DNA of 64,000 bases from Glandiceps talaboti (taxonomy: Eukaryota > Hemichordata > Enteropneusta > Spengelidae), in assembly GCF_964340395.1 (NCBI RefSeq), contig NC_135559.1, forward strand, positions 17,823,550-17,887,549, given 5' to 3'. The notes beneath the pieces are model-generated. The model ran no database searches and had not been told where the DNA came from. It saw nothing but the letters and a program-made list of their open reading frames with translations. Positions 36,671 to 48,039 of the stretch are shown here, in pieces. The position numbers and the translations under genes are program-made. Positions within the stretch are counted from its first letter, which is position 1, and the number at the start of each line of letters is the position of its first letter.

Positions 36671-37584
36671 GTAGTTATGTGTTTACCAAATGGTCTCTGT
36701 GTTATTGGTTTCTTCCCATCATATGTACAGCCATTACACTTACAGATAGGACGAACAGTTTTTATTGTCTTTTTATTAGTTCAGGTCAGATATAGATTAT
36801 TTATATTGTGTAATATTTATTCTTTGATTAGAATAAGTCATGCTCATACTCAGAATAATCTAGCAAAATTTGTTTTTTTTGCTTTCCGTTTACGTCAAAG
36901 TATGATAGACTAATTTCGTTGTTTTTTAGTTTGATTATATAGATTTGTATGTGCCATTGCCTCTACATTCGCAGTTTTTTTGTATAGATTGATTTCTGTT
37001 CTATAGGCCGGTGGCCACGGTACTATGAATAAAGCACGCATTATATATATATTATATCAACAAATTGGAAATAAAGGTGTGGCTATTGGAGGTAGAGCAA
37101 GCCGGCGTTCAAGATTTGCAGTCGGAAAGACATAAACTGAAACTGCTTTTAAAGATTATGTTACCAAGGGCGAAGCAGAAGATCTTAATTTGCACAATGA
37201 ATTCCACAACACTATACATGAATATGACTAAACATTAAAAAAGGAATAGATATAATTCGAAAACACTAAATGATATCTAATTTGTATTCTTATGTACCAT
37301 TAAGCATTGACGTCATCATAGTAAACAAGCTATGAACTCTTGAACAACGCATATGTCATGGGTTAATCGCACCGGGTTATCAGTTCTCGTTCATGTAAAT
37401 GAAAATCTATGTTCTTATAAATCTATTAACATTGTTCAATATCCAGTGGTTTTCTCACTTTTCTTATTACAGGTTTTACTTAGATGTATGTTCAGCTGAT
37501 CCATTGAGACGTCGTTTCTCAGTTGTTATCTCTGTCACCACCAGTATTCCCGTTCTATTATCTTTTATCTCGTATGCAGTCTAG
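36671..37584 (+). other. coding-like fragments of unknown nature
   Basis: Three segments stay open between plausible splice sites. 36,671-36,784 (CAG acceptor, GTCAGA donor) is hydrophobic. 37,007-37,135 (TTCTATAG acceptor) reads AGGHGTMNKARIIY... to TAA, then stays open in the same frame for 31 more codons (TAFKDYVTKGEAEDLNLHNE). 37,473-37,584 ends with a hydrophobic C-terminus at TAG. Phases of the first two agree (0). I recognise no family. The in-frame stop suggests a pseudogene or a chance frame. Confidence 0.2.
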
Positions 37585-37589
37585 AGTGG

Positions 37590-38400
37590 AATTTTAGTGA
37601 TATCAAAATAAAGATTTATGTACGTCGATAAAAATAGATGATACATACACGACTAATTTCTACTTAGCAATACAAATGATAACTATAATTAAACGGTTTT
37701 CTCATGACCCAAAAGAGAAGAAAGAATTTGAATCAAAACATTTCAAAAAATATACCTGTAATATAAAGACTATCAAAAACTTTTGCCACAGACAATCGTC
37801 CTTGCATAGTGTATGGTTGTACATTGACTAACCTTAGCAATAATTAACTTTGCAATATCCTGATACACACGTTCACCCGTGATAACTGGTTTACCTTTTC
37901 TTTACAATACAGTTTATAATATGTTACGATGGTGTAAAACCTTAAATCCATAAAGACTAATTACCAGACTGGCACATTGTGTTCATGTACAAGAAGACAT
38001 TTTAGTCACCACTTGTTTTTGCCTTTTTCCAGCGAAATTAGCGAAAATAAGTCTTCAGTGAACATGTTCAGGTTTGCAATAATCCAGCGTGTAATCGTAG
38101 GTACCCATTATATCTTTGATTTGACTACTATGCATCTAACCGTGACAACAGCTTTAACGCCAGGAGTGCTGAGTCACGCATTTTAGGTATAGGTATTAGG
38201 TATAAGAAATTGGATGGTTTGGCTTTCAGCATTGAAAGCCAGAGTGGCAAGAGGGAACTGGTTTTTCAATAACGGTAATAACTTTTCCTTTGCCGCTGGC
38301 AAGGTTATATGTACATATACATATGTGTGGTGTTGGAGAATCCATTGAGTATTAGCTTTAATTTGGATGAGCATTGCAAATGGCCTACAGCAGGGGATTC
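37590..38400. other. intergenic, no feature seen
   Basis: AT-rich, with no supported gene or repeat. Confidence 0.4.
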
Positions 38401-38403
38401 AAG

Positions 38404-38735
38404 AAAGTGAGATGAGATGAGATGAGATGAGAGAAAAGGAGTTGAGATGTGATGGGATTGGATTAGATGAGATGAGATGAGATGAGATGAGATGAGGTGA
38501 GATGAGATGAGATGAGAAGAGGTGAGATGAGATGAGATGAGATGAGATGAGATGAGATGAGATGAGATGACAAGAGATGAGTTGAGTTGAGAAGTGAGAT
38601 GAGATGAGATGAGATGAGATGAAATGTTATGAGATGAGGTGAGATGAGATGAGATGAGATGAGATGAGATGAAATGAGATGAGATGAGATGAGATGAGAT
38701 GAGATGAGGTAAGATGAGATGAGATGAGATGAGAG
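38404..38735. repeat. (GATGA)n pentanucleotide satellite
   Basis: About 330 bp of GATGA units with scattered variants (GGTGA, GAAGA, TTGAG). Serine/histidine-rich minus-strand frames are artefacts. Confidence 0.95.
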
Positions 38736-38739
38736 GTTC

Positions 38740-39985
38740 AAACAAAACATCACGGACTGGTGTTATTGTACCTACCATGCCATTGGTGATTTGTCTTTGA
38801 GTCGCGTTAACGAACTATGATCATGCATTTTCATAGCCAAGAGACCATCGCCATTCATGGGGGTAAAGCAAATATTTTTTTTATTGTGAACAAACACTTG
38901 AGATATAATATGTTTCCGAACAGAACCAATAAAGATAAGCAACAAGATACACATAGATTAATTGCAAACATTATATATATATATTTGTACAAGACTACTG
39001 AATGTTTTTGATAGTCATGTAATTTTTTAAAGAAACCGTACAATTTATACTTTATGAAAACATAAGGTAACAAGACTAGTTTCGCTCTTAATGATACATG
39101 AACAACTGTTATGTATTAAAACTTATTATGTTTTCATTAGTCGCTGTCAATATTATGGGACACTGTATGTTTAAGACATCGCAATGCAACAATTGAAAAT
39201 AAACACCAAACCAGATTTAAACTGAATGCCTTCCATAAGGATTTATGCAAGAACTTTAGCTCTATATCTGTGATTCGTCAAGTCCCAATGAAAGTTACTT
39301 GTCAAAAATGTTGTTCAAATGCCTGCCACGCCTCCTATTTTCAGCACAGGAAAGCTTGCCATCCTCGACTTCACTCGGCTTTCGTGATCCCCTACATACC
39401 AGGGATATGGCATGTGCATGTTGAACTTCCTTCTGTCCCACCACGAGTTTACACATGTACATTCTCAAGACTTTTTATTGAGTGGCGCGCCCTCACTGTA
39501 CACTAATTATATAGAGGTCAATGTATAGGTCATTATTGATACATTGTCGCGAAATTTTCTTCGTAGGCTAGGCGAGGCTTGGTCTATTTTCCATATTTTG
39601 ACCACACACATTTGGGTATAAATTATAGATTATTACACTTGATAAATATGTGAGAGTGTATTTATATCCTGAGATACAGAGCTAGATAAATGATTATGTA
39701 CAAGCCTTGCAACAAACAGCGGTAGTTTGTTATCGAGAGAAATCGGAAAAGAACACGGTAAAAAGGAGACGGTTCGAGGTAATACTTCCTAAACTTCTAA
39801 TCAAAAATCTAAAAAGACACGATTTCATCTGCGCATCAGTGTGTGAAATTTGAAAATGATAAGTCCATATTTGACGAAATTGAAATGATGATAAATATTT
39901 CACCTGTTTGTGAACTCTGCGCTCATTGTAAACCTATTTTAAGGCCAAGAAAAAAAAATTGTTTTATGGTGAGTTTGAATCACTT
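38740..39985. other. intergenic, no feature seen
   Basis: Open frames on both strands are short. None has splice context or family resemblance. Confidence 0.4.
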
Positions 39986-39989
39986 AAAT

Positions 39990-40410
39990 ACCCTGCCTCG
40001 GTCTTCTTATTTCTCGTGTTTGTGCAGCCAATGCAGACTGCATATTCAAGGGAAACACAAAATAAGGTTGGCACGAAACCCCTGAAAACAGAGTCTTTCT
40101 CAGTAGTGTAGAGCACGAGTATAAAGTTGGCGTCAGATTCAGATTCGGATCTGAGGCCATCTGACTGCCTCAGTCTTCTTTTTTCTCGTGTTTGTGCAGC
40201 CGATGCAAAGTGCAGATCCAAGGGAAACACAAAATAAGGTTGGCATGAAACCCCTGAAAACAGAGTCTTTCTCAGTAGTGTAGAGCACGAGTATAAAATT
40301 GGCGTCAGATTCAGATTCAGATCTGAGGCCAGCTAACACTCAATATAACGTTCATAAGATAATGCTACCTCAATCTGAATCTGATGCCAACTTTATACTC
40401 GTTCGATCGA
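39990..40410. repeat. 174-bp tandem duplication plus inverted end
   Basis: Two copies begin at CCTC(G/A)GTCTTCTT (39,995 and 40,169). They share TTTCTCGTGTTTGTGCAGCC, AAACACAAAATAAGGTTGGC and ACGAGTATAAA(G/A)TTGGCG. The terminal part, ACGAGTATAAA...CAGATTCAGATT, reappears inverted at about 40,370-40,403, giving a potential hairpin with the second copy. Confidence 0.8.
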
Positions 40411-40541
40411 TTAATTACTCAAATTGGTCATTAATATTCATCGGATTATTACCAAAACCTAATCAGCTCTGGCCATTACCCTACGGAACATGTCTATGAA
40501 ATTTCGTTCGAATTGATGCAGCCGTTTTTTCGGAAATCGTG

Positions 40542-40542
<1 letters not shown>

Positions 40543-40604
<62 letters not shown>
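40543..40604. repeat. (CA)n microsatellite
   Basis: About 30 CA units. Confidence 0.95.
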
Positions 40605-40607
<3 letters not shown>

Positions 40608-40609
40608 TT

Positions 40610-41040
40610 CATCGGTATATTATAACCTTCCTTACGGAAGGTAAACATGACAGGAGACAAGTACATTTTCAAATTACAGCGGGTAAAATATGCCAAATTG
40701 AGTGAAAGCGCCACTCGAAAAACAGATTTTGTTCAATATCTAGATCTGTGAATTTAGGAATCAGATAGCTGTGCTCTTGAAAGAAGTAATTTGTTGTTTC
40801 CGAACGGCAAAATGTTTCACCGATGCATGTCTTCAGGTAGACAACAATCTTATAAGTTGAACATCTAACCAAGACGTTCGTATATTTGAGAAATGAATGG
40901 ACCCTAATTTAAGGATTATATTTCAAGTTTAACAGGCACGTGTATGCATTAATGTATATATACCACGAACGTGGGTTACAGAATATAGTCTAAAGACACA
41001 AAATGCAAAAATCTCAAATGTACCAAAATCGTTAGGGCTA
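40610..41040. other. intergenic, no feature seen
   Basis: No supported gene or repeat. Confidence 0.4.
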
Positions 41041-41102
41041 ATGTTGTAATAAAAAAATCACTTGTATTTAATACAAGCGTGTGCGTGATTTTTTTACAAC
41101 AT
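41041..41102. other. nested palindrome / hairpin
   Basis: ATGTTGTAATAAAAAAATCAC pairs with GTGATTTTTTTACAACAT across the ends, with one bulge. The loop holds a second near-perfect palindrome CTTGTATTTAATACAAG. The transcript of either strand could fold into a long hairpin. Confidence 0.7.
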
Positions 41103-41547
41103 GAAGTTGTAGCTTTAAGATATTTAGATTTTAGATGTAAATGATGAACGATCTCAATTGGTGCCATTGAATATGAACACATTCCTGTAAATTTAATGAA
41201 CGACACCTTCCTACATTTCCCCTTCGGGTGTACATGGAAGATAATGGAAGGGCAAAAATATCAAATGAACCATAGTGTTAGTTGTTGAGCTGAAGAAAAA
41301 CCTAATATATGCATGTAATTAGTGAATATATACATGCGTTTAAGACGTGACCTTTCATCAGTTGGCCTTGGCATGCAGGTGAAAGACTTTTGGTGCAAAA
41401 TTCTCAATGGAAACGATTAATTTTTTAGCAGAGAAATAAAATACACGAATTGTTCGCAAATATTAGTAGCAGAGCATTATAGACTTAATTCAAAAGAATA
41501 AGGATGTAATAAGTCGTTACTCAGAGTTTCACGCTTGTTGCGATGAT

Positions 41548-41550
<3 letters not shown>

Positions 41551-41619
<69 letters not shown>
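41551..41619. repeat. (AT)n microsatellite
   Basis: About 34 AT units. Confidence 0.95.
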
Positions 41620-41624
<5 letters not shown>

Positions 41625-41625
<1 letters not shown>

Positions 41626-42270
41626 AAGTTATCATAATGTTAAAATCAGCCAAAACATTTACAATTATAGATTATTTTTTCCCGTTGTCGTGGAAATTGT
41701 CTGGTTGAATATAGGGATCCTTTAGGTTAAAATGATTTTCACTTTGAAACCAATAATTATCACCCCAAAGTCATGCCATGTGCTGTACATGTTAATTGCT
41801 TCTAAACTATCACGGAGAATTTATCTTGAAGAGATATATGAACTATTAGTTTTTTCATCAGTTCTCTGTGTTCTAGTGGTTGAAACTCAGGACTAACTAT
41901 CTCAGGCAGATGCTATATGTTGCCAGGCCTGGACGACTCCTGGATATACTTTGAACTAACCGGGAACGTCTAGGTAGTTCCACACCGACGTCGCCATCGC
42001 AAGCGTGCATCATATAGGCCTGCACGTAGTCCCAAAGCCAACTTCATATTCTGTAAAACTGTGTGCTAGTATAAGTATACTTGTCTGTATGACACGTCGC
42101 TGATAACACTGTTTCAGACAATTTCTGTTGATAGAAGTATGCAAAGCTATTTACCGACACATATTTCTATCTCACGGCAAAAAATAATATAAGTACACTT
42201 CACTTGCATATTATGGGATTTATGAGAAGTAAATGATAAAGCAAAACGTGTTTTACAGCGCAAACTACTA
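41625..42270. other. intergenic, no feature seen
   Basis: No supported gene or repeat. Confidence 0.4.
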
Positions 42271-42273
<3 letters not shown>

Positions 42274-42348
<75 letters not shown>

Positions 42349-42352
42349 ATAT
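42274..42352. repeat. (AT)n microsatellite
   Basis: About 33 AT units with GTATGTATATATGT at the right end. Confidence 0.95.
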
Positions 42353-42558
42353 GTAAAATAAAATATATCATCAACATTGAAATATATTTCGTTGCAACAA
42401 ATACTGGTCGTGCGTGACAAAAACGTTTCAAGTGTTCAACATTCATTCAGGCGCAATGATAATTTCATTATGTTATGTTTGTGTGCTAGCCATGTAAACG
42501 TTGAGATCATGCCTCACGCAACTATTATAGTTTACCTTCGGTATTTATGAGAATACAT

Positions 42559-42783
42559 CTAAAAGGAAATAATACAAACTTCGATTTTGAAATCAACTGA
42601 AAGACATAATTGCAACGAAATAGTATCACAAACATTGTTTGAGGTCGAAGACGCTCTACCCCTTGCGGCTTTGCATACAAACTCTTTCGATAAGTGTGAC
42701 ACTTTCAAATCGTAATGGAATACATGGTTACCGTAATGGAAAGACCGGTCATCAAAATCAATTTCTTGAGACTCAGACGCCAT
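42559..42783 (-). CDS. small open frame, uncertain
   Basis: An ATG-started frame of 74 codons begins MASESQEIDFDDRSFHYG. The start is moderately protein-like and the tail is hydrophobic. Nothing recognisable. It may be a first exon or a chance frame. Confidence 0.2.
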   Translation of the reverse strand: MASESQEIDFDDRSFHYGNHVFHYDLKVSHLSKEFVCKAARGRASSTSNNVCDTISLQLCLSVDFKIEVCIISF

Positions 42784-42899
42784 GGTTTATCAAAAGGGAT
42801 GCTTCGTCATGTTTGCTACGATCATTGAAAGTTGTTGGAGCAGATATGATTGTATCATTCGTCTGTAAACCCCGTATTTCTATGGAAATCTAAAGCGTA

Positions 42900-43190
42900 T
42901 CCTTTGCAGCACGACCTAAAGAGATAACACTCGTCACCCGCCGAGTACCATATGGAATCGATGTATACCTTCTGATGCTGTGTTCTTCATACATTTTCTT
43001 TATAAAAACCTATCCATCACACTAAGCTGACTAAATTTCTAAATTGCACGCTTCCCGAGCATAATCACACATGAAAACGAGAATATTCGAAAACGAAACG
43101 ACACGAAGATTTTACGTCTGACGTCAATGAGCAAATTTACTATTTAGGGGATGAGACAATGAAAGATGTCAATTTATTATGGAAAAGCAA
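42900..43190. other. intergenic, no feature seen
   Basis: No supported gene or repeat between the small frame at 42.6-42.8 kb and the left arm of the inverted pair. Confidence 0.35.
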
Positions 43191-43440
43191 GAATGATTTT
43201 AAACAGTGCAATAGTGCATGGATACAATATCTCTGTGACAAAAAAATAAGATCTCGATTTAGGGATCAAAACAAGTTTAGTCAAATTTAAATAACGCATA
43301 AGTATATAAGAGAAACACTTACAAATATACTAGCGAACATTTTTTTCTAACGGGGAAATTTCAAAAAAAGATGAAAAACTGATATGAGAATTTAATGTTT
43401 GAAAAATATAATGCCACTAAGGATTTTAAACAGAAAAACT
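43191..43440 (+). repeat. left arm of a long inverted repeat pair
   Basis: The arm starts GAATGATTTTAAACAGTGCA and includes CATGGATACAATATCTCTGT and CGAACATTTTTTTCTAACGG. It is the reverse complement of 46,445-46,692 at about 90 percent over the first 200 bp, fading after that. The arms are 3.0 kb apart. Confidence 0.85.
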
Positions 43441-43444
43441 TCAT

Positions 43445-44160
43445 ATTTAATTAGCTAAAATATGACAGAACGAAAATATTCAAATCAAACAATTTATAAA
43501 AGACATTCGACAGTTTTCGCATTTGGGGGTCGAACAGAATGGTTGTTTCCAAATAGGATCATGTCATGTGGTGCATTACTAAACACACTCAGACGAGTCC
43601 TTTAATTGTTCATTTGTAACGGAAACATTGAATCAATCAGCATTGACTGAGAATGATCACCCTCCCCCATTATTTCACTAAATGTGATTTTAAAAAAACA
43701 CCAAATGTAAGCATGTTTTCGAGAAGTCGTTTGCTGCGTGAAATTCTAATTTGACACCAAATTTAGTGTATAAGTTTGGTCTGGTTCCTTTTGAAATATT
43801 AAAATAAATTTGACGGTTCACTGTCTTGTTTTTGAAGAAAATGATTTCAAGGAAATCGCCAATGGTTTATTCTCCCGTAGCGTTAGCACAGTATTTAGCG
43901 CTTATATTTGAATTTAAATGACTAAATATTGATATCATTTGAAGTGTCTTTGAACAAAGTACAAGTAACAGCAAAATATCGAACAGTTTATTTCCCAGGC
44001 ACATTCCACACTGAGTATAGATAGTATTTACATTAGACCTGGCAAACAAGGAGAGGTTAAGATTGACATCGGAGACAAGCATCGGAAACCTAGTTAAGTG
44101 ATTAGTTCCGCCTTAATGGTTCCAGCAAGACAGTCTCATAAATCTATGACAAAAACCGTA
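43445..44160. other. no feature seen
   Basis: AT-rich sequence between the arms of the inverted pair. It continues as weak similarity to the region below 46,445 for perhaps 60 bp. Confidence 0.35.
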
Positions 44161-44177
44161 AATTGCATTTCGAGAAA

Positions 44178-44396
44178 ATGACGCAACTTTCAATTCAAGT
44201 TGAAATAAATGATGAACAGGTGTCTTTTTGTGATTTTGACTATCATCAAATATTCTGTAAACTAGATGAGGTAATAAGCAAAAATGTTTTAAACAGAAAA
44301 TTCAAACTCAAAGCTATCATTGACAACAGTAAATGTTACTGTAACTACAAGCTCGCGAATGTAAGGCTTGAGCTTACTGTACTGGTTCCTTTTTAA
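44178..44396 (+). CDS. small open frame, 72 codons, unknown
   Basis: The frame from the ATG at 44,178 reads MTQLSIQVEINDEQVSFCDF and ends ANVRLELTVLVPF. Mixed charged and hydrophobic residues look protein-like, but there is no family resemblance and no splice or promoter support. It lies between the arms of the 43.2/46.6-kb inverted pair. Confidence 0.25.
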   Translation: MTQLSIQVEINDEQVSFCDFDYHQIFCKLDEVISKNVLNRKFKLKAIIDNSKCYCNYKLANVRLELTVLVPF

Positions 44397-44623
44397 GAAG
44401 ACTGAATGGTATATTAAAATACATTGTTAAAATGTTTCCCCAAGATATTACATATCACGTAATCTCTCCATTAATACTTTCACTTGTCAGCGTTTCATAT
44501 GGGAACTTTTCAATATTGACGAATTCTAGGTACTAATTTCAGAATGACCGAAACGAGTATCCCGTTTCATCAGTGCCTCGCCTCGACAATGAGGAATTGA
44601 ATTCTAAAGTCGCAACTTGTAAT

Positions 44624-44661
44624 GTACATACATACATACATACATACATACATACATACAT

Positions 44662-44716
<55 letters not shown>

Positions 44717-44760
44717 TACATACATACATACATACATACATACATACATACATACATACT
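44624..44760. repeat. (CATA)n(CA)n(CATA)n microsatellite
   Basis: TACA units flank a CA core. Confidence 0.95.
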
Positions 44761-44761
44761 G

Positions 44762-44875
44762 TCAGTCGGGAGCTGCGTCTTCTTTCTAGTGAGATTCTAA
44801 AGTCGTCCCAACTTGAATGTGTATACAAACAGTCGGAAGCTGCTTCTTCTTGCTAATGAGATTTTAACTCGTCTA
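44762..44875. repeat. local duplication of about 45 bp
   Basis: CAGTCGGGAGCTGCGTCTTC...GAGATTCTAAAGTCGTC is repeated as CAGTCGGAAGCTGCTTCTTC...GAGATTTTAACTCGTC 67 bp later. A related bit, GAATTCTAAAGTCGCAACTT, lies before the microsatellite at 44,599. Confidence 0.75.
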
Positions 44876-45489
44876 ATAAACGTCAAGTTGGGAGTGAATT
44901 TGAGCTTATATATGAAATGTAAGATTGTGAAGCTAGCCATGCTCACCATCGTACAGTGGTATGGCCAAATTAAACGGTCTGAGAGTAAATTACGACTGAA
45001 ATTGTCACACGAGTAGTCAAAATTACCACTAATTATTGAAGTTAACAGCCATTTGTACAAATGTGAAGCCTCGTTAGGAGAAACCTTTAACATTTGATGT
45101 TGTCAGTTACTCGAACTCCAACTGAAAACCTCTCATTATAATAGTAAATGAGAGGCGTCTAATCCCTGCAAGCAGAGCTCAATGCGTATGAAGAAATAGA
45201 TACAGATACTGTGTCGTCAGGGGAAAGGTGGATTCGCCGACATTGGATACTAGGCAACTGGAGATAAATGTCTTGAGGGGGAGATGAAAAAGTGTTACAG
45301 ATCGGCGGAGGTTTCAAAAGGATGATAGTTCCATGATGCCTTGCTAATATGAGAGAAAGAGTTCTTACCAAATTTGTAGATACCCTTTTAACACAAAGAA
45401 GACAAAGAAAGAGCGAAGATGTCTTTGTAGAGCTCGAGTATATCGATGAAGAAGGTCGGATTTGGTCTAGAATCCACAACTGAATTGAA

Positions 45490-46440
45490 GCGGATAGATG
45501 AAGCTATGTATTATATGCAAATATATATGGAGACGAGAACTAATAGATAACCAAGGAAATTGTTGCAAGAAAGGTTTGATATGGTCATATATTTTTTGCG
45601 TTACAGACAATACGTGGAGCAGATTTCTGTTGTTGTTGTTTTGTTTTTGTTTTTTTAATTTTTTTAAAATCTTTTTTAATTATTTTTTATTTCTGAACTC
45701 TTTGCAATCTATCTATAAGGTACTTAAGGCTACTATACCAGAGTAATATTAAGATTTCACAAACAAGTACGGAAATATTTTCCACTTTACTTATAAAATG
45801 GTTGGTATGTACAGGATACAATGAGGGATTATGCCTTGTAAACTGGGATATCATCAAAAAATAAATTGGTTGTAAAAAAAGTCCATTGTAACTGTCAATA
45901 AAAGTGGTGAATATTATCCCGTAGTTGGTGTAATGGCAACTTTAAATCTTGAGCTAAAGCTCGGTTTTGCATTTTCACAATGTTAAAATTGTATTGGTGT
46001 AACTGGAGTATCATTTTTCGATTAGACAACCACAATATATTCACTGTAAATTGCTAAAATACCAATAATTAAACATTGCGCGTGTTAATCAGTTTTAAGT
46101 TAAGTAAAAAAAATGAACAATTAAGATATCTTTTCTATCCGCGTCAATATTAAATCAGAAATTTAAAAAAAAAAACATATGTATTTTGGCTCTATACTAT
46201 TTCAGGCATTTCATTGGATCAAAATGTAACAACTGTAAGTCGATGTTGTCGAACCAGACGATAATATGAAATTATTTTGACTAAATTTTCGCAAAGCTAA
46301 GCGACCAAAATCGTTAAATATTAGTGAGATATTTGACGAAGCAGACGACATATATTTTAAAGTCTCCTGGTTTAAATTGCATCATATTCGGAACTGAAGG
46401 TTGAAAGAATGTCAAAAATGGAATTGAATAAAATGTAGGC
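45490..46440. other. no feature seen
   Basis: AT-rich, with T-runs at 45,630-45,690. No supported gene. Confidence 0.4.
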
Positions 46441-46444
46441 CTGG

Positions 46445-46692
46445 TATTTGTAAACCTTTAGCTGCCATTTGCGGATAAAAATTAAAAAATTAAATTCTCA
46501 TATAAGTTGTTCATCTTTTTTGAAATTTCCCCGTTAGAAAAAAATGTTCGCTAGTATACTTGTAGGTGTTTCTCTTATATACTTATGCGTTATTTATATT
46601 TGACTAAACTTGTTTTGATCCCTAAATCTAGATCTTATTTTTTTGTCACAGAGATATTGTATCCATGCACTGTTGCACTGTTTAAAATCATT
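46445..46692 (-). repeat. right arm of the long inverted repeat pair
   Basis: Inverted match to 43,191-43,440. The outer boundary, AATGATTTTAAAC, is sharp on both sides, as expected of a mobile element end. No target duplication was identified. Confidence 0.85.
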
Positions 46693-46748
46693 TACATAAA
46701 TATCTTATTGTAAAGAAAAAAAACGTAAGATCGGAAAATATATTATAT

Positions 46749-46778
46749 GCTATACTATACTATACTATACTATACTTT
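46749..46778. repeat. (CTATA)n microsatellite
   Basis: Five to six CTATA units. Confidence 0.9.
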
Positions 46779-47449
46779 ACAAACCATGCCTCAAAAACAA
46801 ACATACACACTTCCCTTAAGCTTAACTTATTTATCCCCTACCGTTACGTAGTCGTTGACTTCCAAACCCACACTCACTCCTTCATAATGTTATTTCCAGA
46901 TTTTGACTTTAAAGTAAATGCATTCACTTGTTCAACATTATTAAAATGACTAAGGTGCGAAGAAACTTGACTCGACCTATATATAACTCTATGACAATGG
47001 TAGGAAGGATACTCACTGTTTGGTATGGTAGAACAACATTGCAGAAAAACAACACTGCAAAACATATTTACCGTAACGTTGGCGGCTGGCACTCTGTATA
47101 CCAAGTCTAGCTGAGAATACAGTATAATCTCTGCCGATGTGAAGTACGCGTCACAACGTACACCTACGCTAGCTGCTTCCTTTCAGAAAGATAGTTCCGT
47201 CCTAAAGAATCAGAAGAGATATCGATTCTGTTGTCGAAGCTCTGTATTGTTTGGATATTGACTTAATAGTGTATAACTATGTACGTCATACATATATCCT
47301 TGTCACCTGTATTTATTAACCAACTGCTTGGTCTGTTGAGTTTTTGGTTATCCAAAAATGACGCTGAAAGCATTTCTAATTGATTACATCATCTTGGCTT
47401 ATACATATATGATCATCACGAAAGTCGGATTTAGCAGAAGTCTACTGTT

Positions 47450-47581
47450 ATGTCTATTATAGTGAATAAACCTTTATCACCTAGTTTGATGAATGTCAGA
47501 AATATCTGTGAAAAGCTTACAAAACCTACTGAAGTGGAAGAACAGCGTCAAAATGTTCGTGATTTATTGAACTCCGTCTAG
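47450..47581 (+). CDS. small open frame, 43 codons
   Basis: The ATG frame reads MSIIVNKPLSPSLMNVRNIC and ends VRDLLNSV, with a polar, helix-like second half rich in E, Q, R and K. It stays open upstream to a GATTTAG that could be an acceptor. It could be a last exon. No family recognised. Confidence 0.25.
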   Translation: MSIIVNKPLSPSLMNVRNICEKLTKPTEVEEQRQNVRDLLNSV

Positions 47582-47654
47582 TATTATAAACAAGTTTGTA
47601 GACGATAAGAGTGAAGCATACACCGATCAATTAAACCTTCATGTACTCACCTAT

Positions 47655-47813
47655 TCACAGCTTGTATCGACAGCTGTCTTGTGTGCTGCATCTGAGTGAT
47701 TCTGCTGTGTGGTGAGTGTAAATCACAGAAGAAACATTAACCAATGACACACCAAAATCCTCTCTTCCTGTAGTTTGAACTATAACTCCATCACGTGATG
47801 AAGTGTTCTCCAT
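47655..47813 (-). CDS. small open frame with nearby TATA box, uncertain
   Basis: From an ATG at 47,813 the minus strand encodes 52 residues starting MENTSSRDGVIVQTTGREDF. A TATATAA on the minus strand about 100 bp upstream (near 47,917) is suitably placed for a promoter. No family is recognised. Confidence 0.25.
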   Translation of the reverse strand: MENTSSRDGVIVQTTGREDFGVSLVNVSSVIYTHHTAESLRCSTQDSCRYKL

Positions 47814-47989
47814 AGTTACAGCCAGTACTTTCTTGTTATAACACGTTCTGCCTTTACAAATGTAATGCAGTACAAACACGGCTTGAAGCTTCGACTACGT
47901 CAATAGTGATTATATAAGAATGGCAACATTAGCTTCAAGCCCAATCACAGCGAGTAATCTTATTTTACACCCACGAGACCTTTATTTAA

Positions 47990-48035
47990 GTATAAAAGAC
48001 AGAGCTCATCACTTACAACCACACAGTTTTCGCAG
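47990..48035 (+). promoter_or_regulatory. possible TATA promoter
   Basis: TTTAAGTATAAAAGACAGAG is followed about 25 bp later by TCATCACTTACA, which fits an initiator. It points away from the small minus-strand frame, so the region could be bidirectional. No long frame follows on the plus strand. Confidence 0.3.
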
Positions 48036-48039
48036 GATG

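Larger units (their letters stand above)
44541..45484 (+). pseudogene. coding-like fragments, possible decayed gene or element
   Basis: Several open stretches with protein-like composition follow each other in different frames: NDRNEYPVSSVPRLDNEELN at 44,543-44,620, an open frame at 44,830-45,016, LQAELNAYEEIDTDTVSSGE at 45,166-45,270, and an ATG frame at 45,349-45,483 (MRERVLTKFVDTLLTQRRQR). A microsatellite and frameshifts interrupt them. I recognise no family. A degraded transposon ORF or pseudogene fits best. Confidence 0.25.

Noticed and set aside
38305-38778. Serine/histidine-rich frames
   Set aside because: They are translations of the (GATGA)n satellite.
46928-47110. Open frame ending GGWHSVYQV
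   Set aside because: It has a short-exon look but no matching phase partner or family. The minus strand is equally open.
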